NCBI GenBank assembly: GCA_900540145.1
Contig: UQEW01000021.1
Coordinates: forward strand, 1 to 29,237
DNA length: 29,237 nt
Direction of reading: 5' to 3'
DNA from: an uncultured Eubacteriales bacterium
Lineage (GTDB): Bacteria > Bacillota > Clostridia > Peptostreptococcales > Anaerovoracaceae
This document shows, in pieces, positions 14,356 to 23,702 of this stretch. How positions within the stretch are numbered: position 1 is the first letter of the stretch; the number at the start of each line of letters is the position of its first letter. The position numbers were made by a program, and so were the translations under genes. The notes beneath the pieces were generated by a model. The model saw only the letters and a program-made list of their open reading frames with translations. It did no database searches and was not told the DNA's origin.

Positions 14356-17300
14356 ATGATGAGACTTGGAATCGATGTCGGCTCAACAACAGTTAAGCTG
14401 ATCTTACTGGATGATGACAATAAAATAATATATCAGAAATATGAAAGACACATGTCAAGTGTTTTCGATAAAGTAAAAGAGGTTCTTGAGGACCTTAACG
14501 ACACTGTAGGAAATATAGAAGTTCAATGTGTGATAACAGGTTCGGGTGGACTTGCGTTAGCCGAAAAAATAAAGACAAAGTTTGAGCAGGAGGTAGTAAC
14601 CTGCTCTTTAGCTGTTAAAACCCTTATACCGCAGACGGATGTAGCTATCGAACTGGGCGGAGAAGATGCGAAGATTACGTTCTTTGGAAGCACGGTGGAA
14701 CAGAGGATGAATGGGACTTGTGCCGGCGGTACTGGTGCTTTTATAGATCAGATGGCTATTCTTCTCAACACGGACGGAGAAGGCCTCAATGAAGCGGCCA
14801 AGAATTATAAGGTTATATATCCTATAGCTGCCAGATGTGGAGTTTTTGCCAAATCTGATATACAGCCGCTTATCAATGAAGGTGCGCCTATGGAAAATTT
14901 GGCCGCTTCCATATTTCAGGCCGTTGTAAATCAGACTATCAGCGGTTTGGCTTGCGGAAGACGTATAAAGGGTCATGTAGCCTTTTTGGGTGGCCCTCTT
15001 ACATATATGTCTGAATTAAGAAAACGTTTTGTCGAGACTCTTAACCTTAAAGATGACGAAGTAATATTTCCTGAAAATTCAAAATATTTCGTCGCTATCG
15101 GCGCTGCGATGATGGCGGAAAAGTGCCAGAGTGTTTCTCTGTCAGCATTGATTGACAGAATCAACGGCGTGGACAGGAAAGCTGTTTCCGGAGCGCGCAG
15201 AATGGGGCCTTTGTTCAAAGACGAGCAGGAATACGAGAAATTCAAAGCAAGACATGACAAAGCCAAGATAGAGCGCGGCGACATAAAGGATGCAGCCGGC
15301 CCGCTGTTCCTGGGCATAGACGCAGGTTCGACTACTACTAAAGCTGCGCTGATAGACAGAGAAAAAAGACTTCTATACAGTTTCTATAAGAGCAATGAGG
15401 GCAATCCTTTGGAAACAACAAGAGAAATGCTCAAAGAACTGTACCAGCTGATACCGGAAAACGCATACATAGGAAACACTACTGTAACAGGATACGGAGA
15501 AGGCTTGATACAGGCAGGTTTCGATGCGGATTATGGACTCATAGAAACTATGGCTCATTATAAGGCGGCAGAAGAATTTCTCCCCGGCGTAGACTTTATC
15601 CTCGATATAGGCGGACAGGATATGAAGTGCATGAGGATAAAAGACCATGCCATTTACAATATCATGCTCAATGAAGCATGCTCGTCGGGATGCGGCTCTT
15701 TTATAGAAACTTACGCCAAATCTGTGGACATGAGCGTAGAAGACTTTGCCAATATAGGCATAAAATCCAGGAATCCTGTAGACTTGGGAACAAGATGCAC
15801 AGTATTTATGAATTCCATGGTTAAGCAGGCGCAAAAGGAAGGCGCGGATATAAGCGATATTGCCGCGGGACTTTCTTATTCCGTAATAAAGAATGCGCTC
15901 TACAAGGTTATCAAGCTTCGCAACCCGGAAGAAGCGGGCGAAAAGATAATAGTTCAAGGAGGAACTTTTTTTAACGAATCGGTTCTCAGAGCTATAGAAA
16001 AGGTCCTTGGAAGAGATGTGGTAAGGCCTGATATTGCAGGGCTTATGGGAGCTTATGGATGCGCTCTTAATTCCATGGTCAATTGGCAGGAAGGTCACGT
16101 TTCTTCTATAGCAGGAGCTGAAACTCTTGAATCTTTCAGCGCCGGGACTACCAATGCCAGATGCGGCGGCTGTGAAAACAGGTGTATGCTTACCATAACA
16201 AAATTTGCCGACGGAAAGAGATATACCACAGGCAACAGGTGTGAAAAAGGAGCAGGCAAGACTGACGTGCACAGCGACCTTCCTGACCTTTACGAATATA
16301 AACTTAAACGATTATTTGGATATGAGCCTCTTTCTGAAGAAGAAGCCAAGAGGGGACATATTGCCATACCAAGAGTACTCAATATGTATGAGAACTATCC
16401 TTTCTGGTTTACATTCTTCACCAAATTAGGGTTTAGGGTGGTCCTTTCGCCTGATTCATCGAAAGAACTTTATGAAAAAGGCATAGATACGATTTCCTCA
16501 GATACGGCTTGCTATCCGGCCAAAATAGTTCATGGCCATATAAAGGCTCTGGTGGAAGCAGGCGAAAAATGGATATTCTATCCGTGCATCAACTATGAGC
16601 AGTGGGAGGATGAGAATACAGCAAACCATTACAATTGTCCTGTAGTGGCCACTTACCCTGAAGTTATCGCCAACAACATGAATGAGATATTCGATGAAGC
16701 CGGTGTTACTTTCAGCCATCCGTTCGTACCGTATGACAACGATAAACGCCTGGTAAAGCGGATGACGGAGCTTCTGACAGACAAGGGAATTTCCGAAGAG
16801 GAAATAAGACAAGCGGTAACAGAGGCGCGTCAAGAAGAGATTAATTTCAAAAAAGATGTGCAGCGAGAAGGCGAAAAGGCTTTAGATTACATAAAAAAAT
16901 ACAATAAAAAAGCCATAATCCTCTCAGGCAGACCTTATCATCTGGATAAGGAAATAAATCACGGAATGAATAAGCTCATCACCGCATATGATATGGCTGT
17001 GCTTTCAGAAGATTCCGTCTGTCACCTGGGGAACCTTCCGAGACCTATAAGAGTACTGGACCAGTGGACATACCATTCAAGGCTGTATAAGGCGGCTGAT
17101 TTCGCAGGGACAAGGGATGACGTGGAGCTTGTCCAGCTCAATTCCTTTGGCTGCGGCGTAGATGCCGTAACGACGGATCAGGTTGAAGAGATCCTAGAAA
17201 ACAACAACAAACTTTACACCGTACTTAAAATAGACGAGGGAACAAATCTGGGGGCTGCCAGAATAAGAATACGTTCTTTAAAAGCGGCTATGGAAGAAAG

Positions 17301-18576
17301 GGATAAAAACCACATAAAGCCTGTCCACAGTAGCAAGCCTTTTGAACGTAAATTCTTTACTAAAGAAATGAGGAAGGAGTATACTATCTTAGTACCTCAA
17401 ATGTCACCTATACATTTCCAATACCTAGAGGTGGCCATGAAGGAGAGCGGGTATAACGTGGTGCTCGTTCCGACTGTGGACAGAAATTCCATCAATGAGG
17501 GGTTAAAATATATCAACAACGACGCTTGCTATCCTACGCTGGTAACTTTAGGCAATATGATAAGTACGCTTAAGTCAGGCAAGTTTGACTTGGACAGGAC
17601 TGCAGTTATAATGTCTCAGACTGGCGGTGGTTGCAGAGCCAGCAATTATATAGCGCTGCTGAGAAAAGCCTTAAAAGATCTGAATATGGAGCAAATCCCC
17701 GTGATCTCTTTTAGTATGGTAGACCTTGAGTCGAATCCTGGTTTTAAGATAGATATCAAGATGGGCAAGCGCCTGATAATGGCTGCGATTTATGGAGATC
17801 TTTTCCAAAGACTTTTATATGCTACAAGACCTTATGAAAAGGTGAAGGGCTCTGCTGAAGCTCTGATGAAAAAGTACGAGAGCGCCATATTCCAAAACTG
17901 TAAAGACGGAAAGCTGAGCACCTTTAAAAAGCTCATACCTCAGATAGTTAAGGATTATGATGAGCTGCCTTTGACGAATGAAAAGAAGCCTAAAGTAGGT
18001 GTAGTAGGAGAAATATTGGTAAAATATCATCCTGATGCCAATAACAACATAGTGGATATAATAGAAAAAGAAGGCGGTGAAGCTGTAGTACTGGATTTGA
18101 TAGACTTCTTCATGTACAGCATGTATAACAAAAAGTTCAACTATGAAAAGCTGTCCGGTACATACAAAGCGTACAAGTTGAATCAGCTTGGCATTGACCT
18201 GGTGGAATGGTTTAGAAAACCTATGCGCAAGGCTTTAAGGGAAAGTAAAAGGTTTGATGAACCATCACATATTGAGCATACAGCCAGAGAAGCCTCTCAG
18301 ATAGCCTCTTTAGGCAATCAGTGCGGCGAAGGTTGGCTGCTTACAGGAGAAATGATAGAACTTATCAAACAAGGTGCCTCTAATATAGCTTGTCTTCAGC
18401 CATTTGCGTGTCTGCCTAATCACGTTACAGGGAAAGGCATGTTAAAAGCTTTAAGAGAAAGGTTCCCTAAAGCCAACATAGTGGCTATAGATTATGATCC
18501 GGGAGCTAGCGATACTAACCAGCTCAACAGAATAAAGCTTATGATGTCAACAGCACATATGAATCTGAAATCGTAA
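14356..18576 (+). CDS. Acyl-CoA dehydratase activase-related multidomain protein
   Basis: A 1406-residue protein with two tandem BadF/BadG/BcrA/BcrD-type ATPase domains. Domain 1 begins LGIDVGSTTVKLIL (from residue 4) and domain 2 LGIDAGSTTTKAAL (from 319). Each has the cysteine pair that bridges a [4Fe-4S] cluster between subunits in 2-hydroxyglutaryl-CoA dehydratase component A: Cys122/Cys161 and Cys442/Cys481, both 39 residues apart. A small cysteine motif CGGCENRC (603-610) with a later NRCEKG follows. Next come a DUF2229-like region (about 660-880) and a C-terminal HgdB/dehydratase-like half (about 1030-1400) with cysteines in NDACYP, GGGCRASNY and GNQCGEGW. The family is widespread and large in Clostridia. 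The client enzyme is unknown: no hgdAB pair lies nearby. An ATP-driven electron-transfer role is inferred. Confidence 0.93.
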   Translation: MMRLGIDVGSTTVKLILLDDDNKIIYQKYERHMSSVFDKVKEVLEDLNDTVGNIEVQCVITGSGGLALAEKIKTKFEQEVVTCSLAVKTLIPQTDVAIELGGEDAKITFFGSTVEQRMNGTCAGGTGAFIDQMAILLNTDGEGLNEAAKNYKVIYPIAARCGVFAKSDIQPLINEGAPMENLAASIFQAVVNQTISGLACGRRIKGHVAFLGGPLTYMSELRKRFVETLNLKDDEVIFPENSKYFVAIGAAMMAEKCQSVSLSALIDRINGVDRKAVSGARRMGPLFKDEQEYEKFKARHDKAKIERGDIKDAAGPLFLGIDAGSTTTKAALIDREKRLLYSFYKSNEGNPLETTREMLKELYQLIPENAYIGNTTVTGYGEGLIQAGFDADYGLIETMAHYKAAEEFLPGVDFILDIGGQDMKCMRIKDHAIYNIMLNEACSSGCGSFIETYAKSVDMSVEDFANIGIKSRNPVDLGTRCTVFMNSMVKQAQKEGADISDIAAGLSYSVIKNALYKVIKLRNPEEAGEKIIVQGGTFFNESVLRAIEKVLGRDVVRPDIAGLMGAYGCALNSMVNWQEGHVSSIAGAETLESFSAGTTNARCGGCENRCMLTITKFADGKRYTTGNRCEKGAGKTDVHSDLPDLYEYKLKRLFGYEPLSEEEAKRGHIAIPRVLNMYENYPFWFTFFTKLGFRVVLSPDSSKELYEKGIDTISSDTACYPAKIVHGHIKALVEAGEKWIFYPCINYEQWEDENTANHYNCPVVATYPEVIANNMNEIFDEAGVTFSHPFVPYDNDKRLVKRMTELLTDKGISEEEIRQAVTEARQEEINFKKDVQREGEKALDYIKKYNKKAIILSGRPYHLDKEINHGMNKLITAYDMAVLSEDSVCHLGNLPRPIRVLDQWTYHSRLYKAADFAGTRDDVELVQLNSFGCGVDAVTTDQVEEILENNNKLYTVLKIDEGTNLGAARIRIRSLKAAMEERDKNHIKPVHSSKPFERKFFTKEMRKEYTILVPQMSPIHFQYLEVAMKESGYNVVLVPTVDRNSINEGLKYINNDACYPTLVTLGNMISTLKSGKFDLDRTAVIMSQTGGGCRASNYIALLRKALKDLNMEQIPVISFSMVDLESNPGFKIDIKMGKRLIMAAIYGDLFQRLLYATRPYEKVKGSAEALMKKYESAIFQNCKDGKLSTFKKLIPQIVKDYDELPLTNEKKPKVGVVGEILVKYHPDANNNIVDIIEKEGGEAVVLDLIDFFMYSMYNKKFNYEKLSGTYKAYKLNQLGIDLVEWFRKPMRKALRESKRFDEPSHIEHTAREASQIASLGNQCGEGWLLTGEMIELIKQGASNIACLQPFACLPNHVTGKGMLKALRERFPKANIVAIDYDPGASDTNQLNRIKLMMSTAHMNLKS

Positions 18577-18664
18577 TACAGAAGATAATGTTAAACTGCT
18601 ATTATGCAGGCATTCCTGATTCAGATTTGAAATTTATCAAAAAATAGATGAAGTGATAAAAACT

Positions 18665-20023
18665 TTATGTCATCAGCAATCCTATTACTAGGTACGCTAT
18701 TGCTGACAATAATGCGGCGCTCAAAGAATAAGGCAGCGCCGTTTTTATTATTCTGAGGTTAGAGACGCCTGTGCTGGCAGACGTCATAAATACAGGGTCT
18801 GTATAAAAACACAGATTACATCCCAAAGCTACTCCGGACATTATAGATGCTAATATCATGGAAGGATTGATACCCATAGAAAAAGCCAGCGGTATAAAAA
18901 TCGGTATAGAAATTATCTGAACCATCCAATATCCGGAAGTGGCGAAAGTTGTAAAAGCTACAACTAAAAATACTATAGCCGGCATCAGCGCAGGCGGCAC
19001 TGTACTGCCGACACCGCTTATTATAATATCAAACAGTCCGAGCCCTTCATTGGCAGAGCAAAGCATGAAGGCAAAACATATTATTATTGCCAAAGAGACC
19101 ATGGATTTGGCGCCTTCAAAAAAGTATCTGATGAAATCGGACAAGGTGAGTATCTTTTGCCCTATATACATTACGGCTTGAACCACCAGAGCTGCCAGAA
19201 TCCCATGAACCAGGTCGTTATCATATATGAGAACAACTATTATCAACACTATTATAGGAATAAGCGCATTGGCAGCAGAAGAAGGCTTGTTATTTTCAGG
19301 CAAATCTATGCTTATTATAGACGATTGGGTACTTTCCTCTAAAAAAGCCGGTCCTCCGTCTTCCACTCTTTTATAAGATCCCTTTAACGTTCCTACCTTA
19401 GGAAAGAGATGAATATCCAAGAGGAAACAGATTACAACCATCAAGATCGGGTACAGCATAAACGGCAAAGCATTGATATAGTCAGAATATGCAAGACCTT
19501 CATCTGAAATAAGCCCTACATTAAATGCAGTCCAGCTGGAAAAAGGTATAAGCACGCAGAAACACGCTGATATGGTATTAGATTGAAAAGCCAGATGTTC
19601 CCGAGGTATTCCGTTCTTATCTGTTACATCTTTCATGGAGAAAGAAACCGCCAGAGTGCTCAAATACTCGTCTATGAACATTATCAATGCCATGAGCCAG
19701 CTTATAACCATCGGCTTTTTCTGACCTGTAGCAAATTTATGGACAAATTTGCCGAAACCAAGCAGGGCGCCTGATTCCTGCAGAAGCTTTACCATCCCGC
19801 CAAATCCCATAAGTATTATCAGCACAAATTGATAGGATTCGTCGGAAAGAGTCTGGTAGATCATGTCTATGTACCCTGAAAAAAAGTCTTTTCCATATAA
19901 AAAGACCGCACCTAAAAAAGATGCCAAAATCATCATCTCGGCAATCCTTTTGGTGGCAAGCGCACCGAATATCAAGACAGCAAGGGGAATGAACGCAATT
20001 ACAGTGTCCCAATTCATAGACAT
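18665..20023 (-). CDS. NhaC-family Na+/H+ antiporter-like transporter
   Basis: A 452-residue integral membrane protein with about 11-12 helices. The NhaC-superfamily core is visible in MALIMFIDEYLSTLAVSFSMKDVTDKNGIPREHLAF and in PFSSWTAFNVGLISDEG. The second half has CFAFMLCSANEGLGLFD and a small-residue-rich LASIMSGVALGCNLCFYTDPVFMTSAST. Family members exchange Na+ for protons or for amino-acid/carboxylate pairs (malate-lactate, arginine-ornithine-like), so the substrate cannot be fixed. Start: ATG 20023 after AAGGAG. An extended -10 (TGTTATAAT on the minus strand, 20075-20067) is a likely promoter. It is convergent with the activase gene, with an 88-nt gap that shows no clear terminator. 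Confidence 0.9.
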   Translation of the reverse strand: MSMNWDTVIAFIPLAVLIFGALATKRIAEMMILASFLGAVFLYGKDFFSGYIDMIYQTLSDESYQFVLIILMGFGGMVKLLQESGALLGFGKFVHKFATGQKKPMVISWLMALIMFIDEYLSTLAVSFSMKDVTDKNGIPREHLAFQSNTISACFCVLIPFSSWTAFNVGLISDEGLAYSDYINALPFMLYPILMVVICFLLDIHLFPKVGTLKGSYKRVEDGGPAFLEESTQSSIISIDLPENNKPSSAANALIPIIVLIIVVLIYDNDLVHGILAALVVQAVMYIGQKILTLSDFIRYFFEGAKSMVSLAIIICFAFMLCSANEGLGLFDIIISGVGSTVPPALMPAIVFLVVAFTTFATSGYWMVQIISIPIFIPLAFSMGINPSMILASIMSGVALGCNLCFYTDPVFMTSASTGVSNLRIIKTALPYSLSAALLSAIAYLVIGLLMT

Positions 20024-20066
20024 AGTCTCCTTTTTTATAAAAAATGAATAAGATTAAGCGAATTTA

Positions 20067-20075
20067 ATTATAACA
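20067..20075 (-). promoter_or_regulatory. Extended -10 promoter for the NhaC-like gene
   Basis: On the minus strand TGTTATAAT (20075-20067), with a weak TTCCGT 17 nt further upstream, lies about 45 nt before the start codon. Confidence 0.45.
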
Positions 20076-20098
20076 AAAAAAATGATGGCACGGAAGAC

Positions 20099-20127
20099 TT
20101 GAACAGAACTCCGCATAGTGATATAAT
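20099..20127 (+). promoter_or_regulatory. Sigma-A promoter for yebC
   Basis: TTGAAC (20099-20104), exactly 17 nt, then TATAAT (20122-20127), 37 nt before the yebC start and just before its AGGAGGT ribosome binding site. Confidence 0.75.
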
Positions 20128-20164
20128 ATCACAGAAAATAAACTTATAGTTAGGAGGTGTCTCC

Positions 20165-20896
20165 ATGGGAAGACACGGTACAATTGCCGGCAGAAAAGCG
20201 GCACAGGACTCAAAGAGAGCTGCGATGTTCACTAAATACGCCAGAATTATTACGGTAGCAGCTAAAGACGGAGGAGATCCTGAATATAATTCAGCATTGA
20301 GATTAGCCATAGAAAAGGCCAAGGCTATTTCTATGCCTAATGATAATATCACCAGAGCAATAAAAAAAGGGACAGGCGAGTTGGCCGGAGAAACTTATGA
20401 GGAATTAAAGTTTGAAGGATATGGAGTTGCCGGAGTTGCAGTTATTGTGGAAGCTTTAACCGATAATACCAACAGAACCACATCGTCAGTAAGATCTACT
20501 TTTGATAAGTTTGGAGGTAACCTGGGATCGCCGGGATGTGTTTCATACATGTTCTCGAGAAAAGGTATTATACTTATAGAAAAGACGGATGATATAGATG
20601 AGGACAAGCTCCTGGAAGATGCGTTGGAAGCCGGAGCAGATGATATGACTGTAAATGAAGACAGCTTTGAAATCGTTACGGATCCTGCTGTACATACAGA
20701 TGTTCATCACGCCTTGACAGACGCAGGTTATGAAATTGCTGAGTCTGATATAGAGCAGGTTCCATCGGTAGAAGCTACTCCTACCGATCCTCATGATATT
20801 AAAATGCTGAAGAAAATGATAGAAACACTTGAGGATAATGATGATGTTCAAAAAGTTTATACAAATTGTTCCATAGATTTATATGAAGAAGAATAA
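20165..20896 (+). CDS. yebC: YebC/PmpR family DNA-binding regulator or translation factor
   Basis: A 243-residue member of the YebC/TACO1 family. Members have been described as transcriptional regulators and, more recently, as factors that help translation of proline-rich stretches. Family landmarks are the N-terminal MGRHGTIAGRKAAQDSKRAAMFTKYARII, AIEKAKAISMPNDNITRAIKKGTG, YEELKFEGYGVAGVAVIVEALTDNTNRT, and FDKFGGNLGSPGCVSYMF before the acidic third domain. Start: ATG after AGGAGGT, with its own sigma-A promoter. Length is normal. No terminator is visible between its stop and the 6S RNA promoter 18 nt later, so some readthrough into 6S RNA is possible. Confidence 0.96.
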   Translation: MGRHGTIAGRKAAQDSKRAAMFTKYARIITVAAKDGGDPEYNSALRLAIEKAKAISMPNDNITRAIKKGTGELAGETYEELKFEGYGVAGVAVIVEALTDNTNRTTSSVRSTFDKFGGNLGSPGCVSYMFSRKGIILIEKTDDIDEDKLLEDALEAGADDMTVNEDSFEIVTDPAVHTDVHHALTDAGYEIAESDIEQVPSVEATPTDPHDIKMLKKMIETLEDNDDVQKVYTNCSIDLYEEE

Positions 20897-20913
20897 TAAA
20901 CAAGACTTTTGCT

Positions 20914-20919
20914 TATAAT
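20914..20919 (+). promoter_or_regulatory. -10 box of the 6S RNA promoter
   Basis: A perfect TATAAT ends 5-6 nt before the predicted 6S RNA 5' end. No good -35 is visible at 17 nt, so the -10 may act with flanking AT-rich DNA. Confidence 0.55.
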
Positions 20920-20924
20920 GAAAA

Positions 20925-21107
20925 TGTTCCTGGGTTATGCGTTGAGGATTCTTAATTGAACCTACATTTATGCATTGGGAATTCGGAGTTTTCGAAACGT
21001 TATGTCAGGCCTCCCCTCCGGGGTTTTGAGGAAGACAGAAGTTAGAAACAGAGTACCCACCTATCTTTGATAGGGCATCAATTATCTCCTTGACGGTATC
21101 CCGGGAC
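20925..21107 (+). ncRNA. ssrS: 6S RNA (RNA polymerase holoenzyme regulator)
   Basis: Identified from structure. A closing helix pairs TGTTCC-GGG (20925-20933) with CCC-GGGACT (21100-21108). It continues through ATGCGTTGAGGAT paired with ATCTCCTTGACGGTAT, and TAATTGA (20954-20960) paired with TCAATTA (21078-21084). There follows an open centre with a short hairpin CCTATC/GATAGG (21060-21073) on its 3' side. A distal stem-loop includes CCCC/GGGG near 21016-21027. This rod with an asymmetric central bubble and about 183 nt is the 6S architecture, which mimics an open promoter and sequesters the sigma-A holoenzyme. It has its own -10 box and terminator. Precise ends are estimated. Confidence 0.85.
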
Positions 21108-21114
21108 TCAAATT

Positions 21115-21142
21115 ACAACAGTCTGCGGACTGTTGTTTTTTT
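21115..21142 (+). terminator. Strong intrinsic terminator of 6S RNA
   Basis: A perfect 9-bp stem ACAACAGTC/GACTGTTGT (21115-21123, 21128-21136) with a TGCG loop, followed by a run of seven T (21136-21142). Confidence 0.92.
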
Positions 21143-21195
21143 AAAGCTGATGATGTAAGTTATGTAGAACTTGTAAGTGATAAGGATTGAGGATA

Positions 21196-22026
21196 ATGAA
21201 ACATTCAACCCCCATCGAGATACTGGAAAATTTGGCTGATATCGGTGTGTCAAAGACAAACTGTACTCTTCGAAAGCTTATTCTAATGGGTATCATGGCA
21301 GGTGCGTATATAGCTTTTGCAGGAGTGGCTTCTACTATGGGAGCCTTCAATCTTTTAGCAGAGGCAGATACTTATGGATTAGGTAGAATTCTTTGCGGTG
21401 CGATATTCACAGGCGGCTTGGTAATAGTGACTTTAGCCGGCGCAGAACTTTTTACAGGAAATACTCTGATAACTATCTCAGTGCTGGAAAAGAAGACAAC
21501 AGTAGCTAAAATGCTAAAAAATTGGATCATAGTTTACATATCTAATTTTGCAGGCAGTGTGCTTATTGCATGGCTTGTGTATAATTCCGGTGTATTATCT
21601 TCAGGAGATGGTCTTTTAGGTGCAATGACTGTCAAAATCGCATCAGGTAAGGTTAATTTGAATTTTGCTCAATGTTTTGCATCCGGAATATTATGTAATT
21701 GGCTGGTTTGCTTGGCTGTATGGGCATCAAGCGGAGCAAAATCCACTATTGATAAGGTGGCTGCTGTATTTTTCCCCATTTGGCTCTTTGCGACTTGTGG
21801 ATTTGAGCACAGCATAGCCAATATGTATTTTATATCTTCAGGAATTTTTGCTTCTAATAATGAGGTTTTCACTATGTTGTCAGGAGCACCTGCAGATGCC
21901 CTAGAGCATTTAGACTGGGCAGGTATGTTTGTAAATAATCTGTTACCGGTAACTTTAGGGAACGTTATTGGCGGCATGCTGATGGTTGCCTTTGGATATT
22001 GGTTTTCATTAAAAAGTAAAAATTAA
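21196..22026 (+). CDS. Formate/nitrite transporter family channel
   Basis: A 276-residue FNT-family pentameric channel for small monovalent anions (formate, nitrite, hydrosulfide, acetate or lactate). Six membrane helices are expected. The omega-loop signature GAELFTGNT and the later CGFEHSIANMYF with the conserved central histidine (His205) are both present, as in FocA. The N-terminal STPIEILENLADIGVSKTN is the usual cytosolic helix. An upstream in-frame TTG (21187) is unlikely; ATG 21196 has GAGG/AAGGA upstream. It lies 19 nt before an OPT transporter with which it is probably co-transcribed, downstream of the 6S terminator. Formate export in mixed fermentation or nitrite/HS- handling are equally open. 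Substrate residues alone do not decide. Confidence 0.92.
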   Translation: MKHSTPIEILENLADIGVSKTNCTLRKLILMGIMAGAYIAFAGVASTMGAFNLLAEADTYGLGRILCGAIFTGGLVIVTLAGAELFTGNTLITISVLEKKTTVAKMLKNWIIVYISNFAGSVLIAWLVYNSGVLSSGDGLLGAMTVKIASGKVNLNFAQCFASGILCNWLVCLAVWASSGAKSTIDKVAAVFFPIWLFATCGFEHSIANMYFISSGIFASNNEVFTMLSGAPADALEHLDWAGMFVNNLLPVTLGNVIGGMLMVAFGYWFSLKSKN

Positions 22027-22044
22027 CGTCAGGAGGATATAAAA

Positions 22045-23649
22045 ATGTCCAAAAAACAATTGACCGTGAGAGGCCTTATCATTGGTATGATAGGCAGCGT
22101 GGTTCTTACTATGAGCTCAATGTTCATAGCATTGAAACTCAGCTCTGTACCTTGGCCGATAATGTTCGTAGTTTTGGTTTCCATGTTTTTACTGAAATTA
22201 TGCGGCAATACAAATCTTCAGGAAATAAATGTGACTCAGACTGCCATGTCGGCAGGAGCTATGGTGGCAGGCGGACTGGCATTCACAATACCGGGCATAT
22301 GGATGCTCAATCCTGATACAGAAGTAAGCCTTGGCGCCTTATTGACGGTTACTTTAGGAGGAGTAATCCTGGGATTAATTTTTACGGCTTTGTTCAGAAA
22401 ATATTTTATAGTTACAAAAGAGTTACCTTTTGCTATGGGACAAGCCGCAGCAGAGACTCTTAAAGTAAGTGAAAGCGGCAACAAGAAGGTCTTGCTGCTG
22501 TTTGTGTCGATGATTGCGGCAGGTATATTTACATGGCTGAGGGATTGGAAGATGAAAATCGCCAGCACCATTTTGAGCAGCAAAGCTGCTGTATACGGTT
22601 CTTCAATGGGCATATGGTTATCACCCATGCTGGTTTCTATCGGATATATCATAGGACCAGTTGTAATAGGTGTATGGTTTTTGGGCGCTCTTATAGGAGA
22701 TTTCGGAATACTCATCGGAGGAGTAGAATTTGGCCTTTGGGATAACCAGACAGCTGCAGATATAAAATCTTCCCTTGGCATAGGCCTAATGGTCGGAACA
22801 GGTATCGGTATACTTGTAAAGGGAATAATCCCTAAGGCAAAAGATATATTTGGCTCTATGTTTGCTAAAAACAGTCTCGGAGATAATTTTATTTCAATGA
22901 GATGGGCTCCGTTTGTTATGGTCCTTTTGGCATGTGCCTTTACTGTAGTTACAGATATGGGCATAATTGCTTCCATAATAACTATACTGGGTACATGGCT
23001 TACAACATCCATGTCTGCTCAGTGCGTTGGACAGTCCGGCATAAATCCTATGGAAATATTCGGAATAATAATCCTTATAGCTGCAAAAGCCGTTTCGGAA
23101 ATAGGAGAAATGGAAGCTTTTTATGTAGCAGCAGTAGTTGCTGTAGCTTGTGGTCTTGTCGGAGACGTAATGAATGATTTTAAGGCAGGACATATTTTGC
23201 ATACTGACCCAAAAGCGCAATGGATAGCGGAAGTCGCAGGCGGACTGGTAGGGGCGGTAGTTTCTGTCTGCATTTTATTTGTAATATTAAAAGCATATGG
23301 ACCTTCTGCATTCGGCAGCGAGATGTTTCCTGCAGCGCAGGCTTCGGCTGTTGCGGCTATGGTAGGCGGCATTTCCAATATGCCTGCTTTCGTAATAGGT
23401 TTAATAGTTGCTGCCGTACTTTACTGCGTTAATTTTCCTGTAATAACCTTAGGACTTGGTGTTTATCTGCCTTTTTATATGTCTGCTACAGCTGCGATAG
23501 GCGGAGCTCTAAGGCTTGTTGCTGATAAATTTGTGCCTAAATTTGAGGCCGATGGCAAGGGTACTGTGATTGCGGCAGGACTTCTTGGCGGAGAATCTAT
23601 TGTGGGAGTCATAATTGCTATTTATTACGCTTATCAGATAATATCATAA
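22045..23649 (+). CDS. OPT-family oligopeptide transporter
   Basis: A 534-residue polytopic membrane protein of the OPT superfamily, prokaryotic type, with about 14 predicted helices. Family cues are GLIIGMIGSVVLTMSSMFIALKLSSVPWPIMF at the N-terminus, the conserved EINVTQTAMSAGAMVAGGLAFTIPGIW, the central GYIIGPVVIGVWFLGALIGD, GDVMNDFKAGHILHTDPKAQW, and VYLPFYMSATAAIGG near the C-terminus. Members import small peptides or metal chelates by proton coupling. At this size it is a typical short bacterial member. Start: ATG after AGGAGG. Together with the FNT gene it forms a two-gene transport unit. Peptide uptake would suit an amino-acid-fermenting anaerobe, but the substrate is inference. Confidence 0.93.
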   Translation: MSKKQLTVRGLIIGMIGSVVLTMSSMFIALKLSSVPWPIMFVVLVSMFLLKLCGNTNLQEINVTQTAMSAGAMVAGGLAFTIPGIWMLNPDTEVSLGALLTVTLGGVILGLIFTALFRKYFIVTKELPFAMGQAAAETLKVSESGNKKVLLLFVSMIAAGIFTWLRDWKMKIASTILSSKAAVYGSSMGIWLSPMLVSIGYIIGPVVIGVWFLGALIGDFGILIGGVEFGLWDNQTAADIKSSLGIGLMVGTGIGILVKGIIPKAKDIFGSMFAKNSLGDNFISMRWAPFVMVLLACAFTVVTDMGIIASIITILGTWLTTSMSAQCVGQSGINPMEIFGIIILIAAKAVSEIGEMEAFYVAAVVAVACGLVGDVMNDFKAGHILHTDPKAQWIAEVAGGLVGAVVSVCILFVILKAYGPSAFGSEMFPAAQASAVAAMVGGISNMPAFVIGLIVAAVLYCVNFPVITLGLGVYLPFYMSATAAIGGALRLVADKFVPKFEADGKGTVIAAGLLGGESIVGVIIAIYYAYQIIS

Positions 23650-23702
23650 AATTATCAGATATTGAAACTTATCAGACGAAATAACAAAAGGGAAGTGGAC
23701 TT

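Noticed and set aside
15373..16272. Long minus-strand open frame (299 codons) inside the activase gene
   Set aside because: It is a shadow of a strongly conserved coding frame, with no ribosome binding site and a low-quality composition.
18577..18664. Terminator between the activase and NhaC-like genes
   Set aside because: Only weak pairings (for example AATCTGAA with TTCAGATT, about 60 nt apart) are visible, not enough to call.
22236..23012. Minus-strand open frame (258 codons) inside the OPT gene
   Set aside because: It is antisense to a clear membrane-transporter gene; its biased Ile/Pro/Ser composition is a complement artefact.
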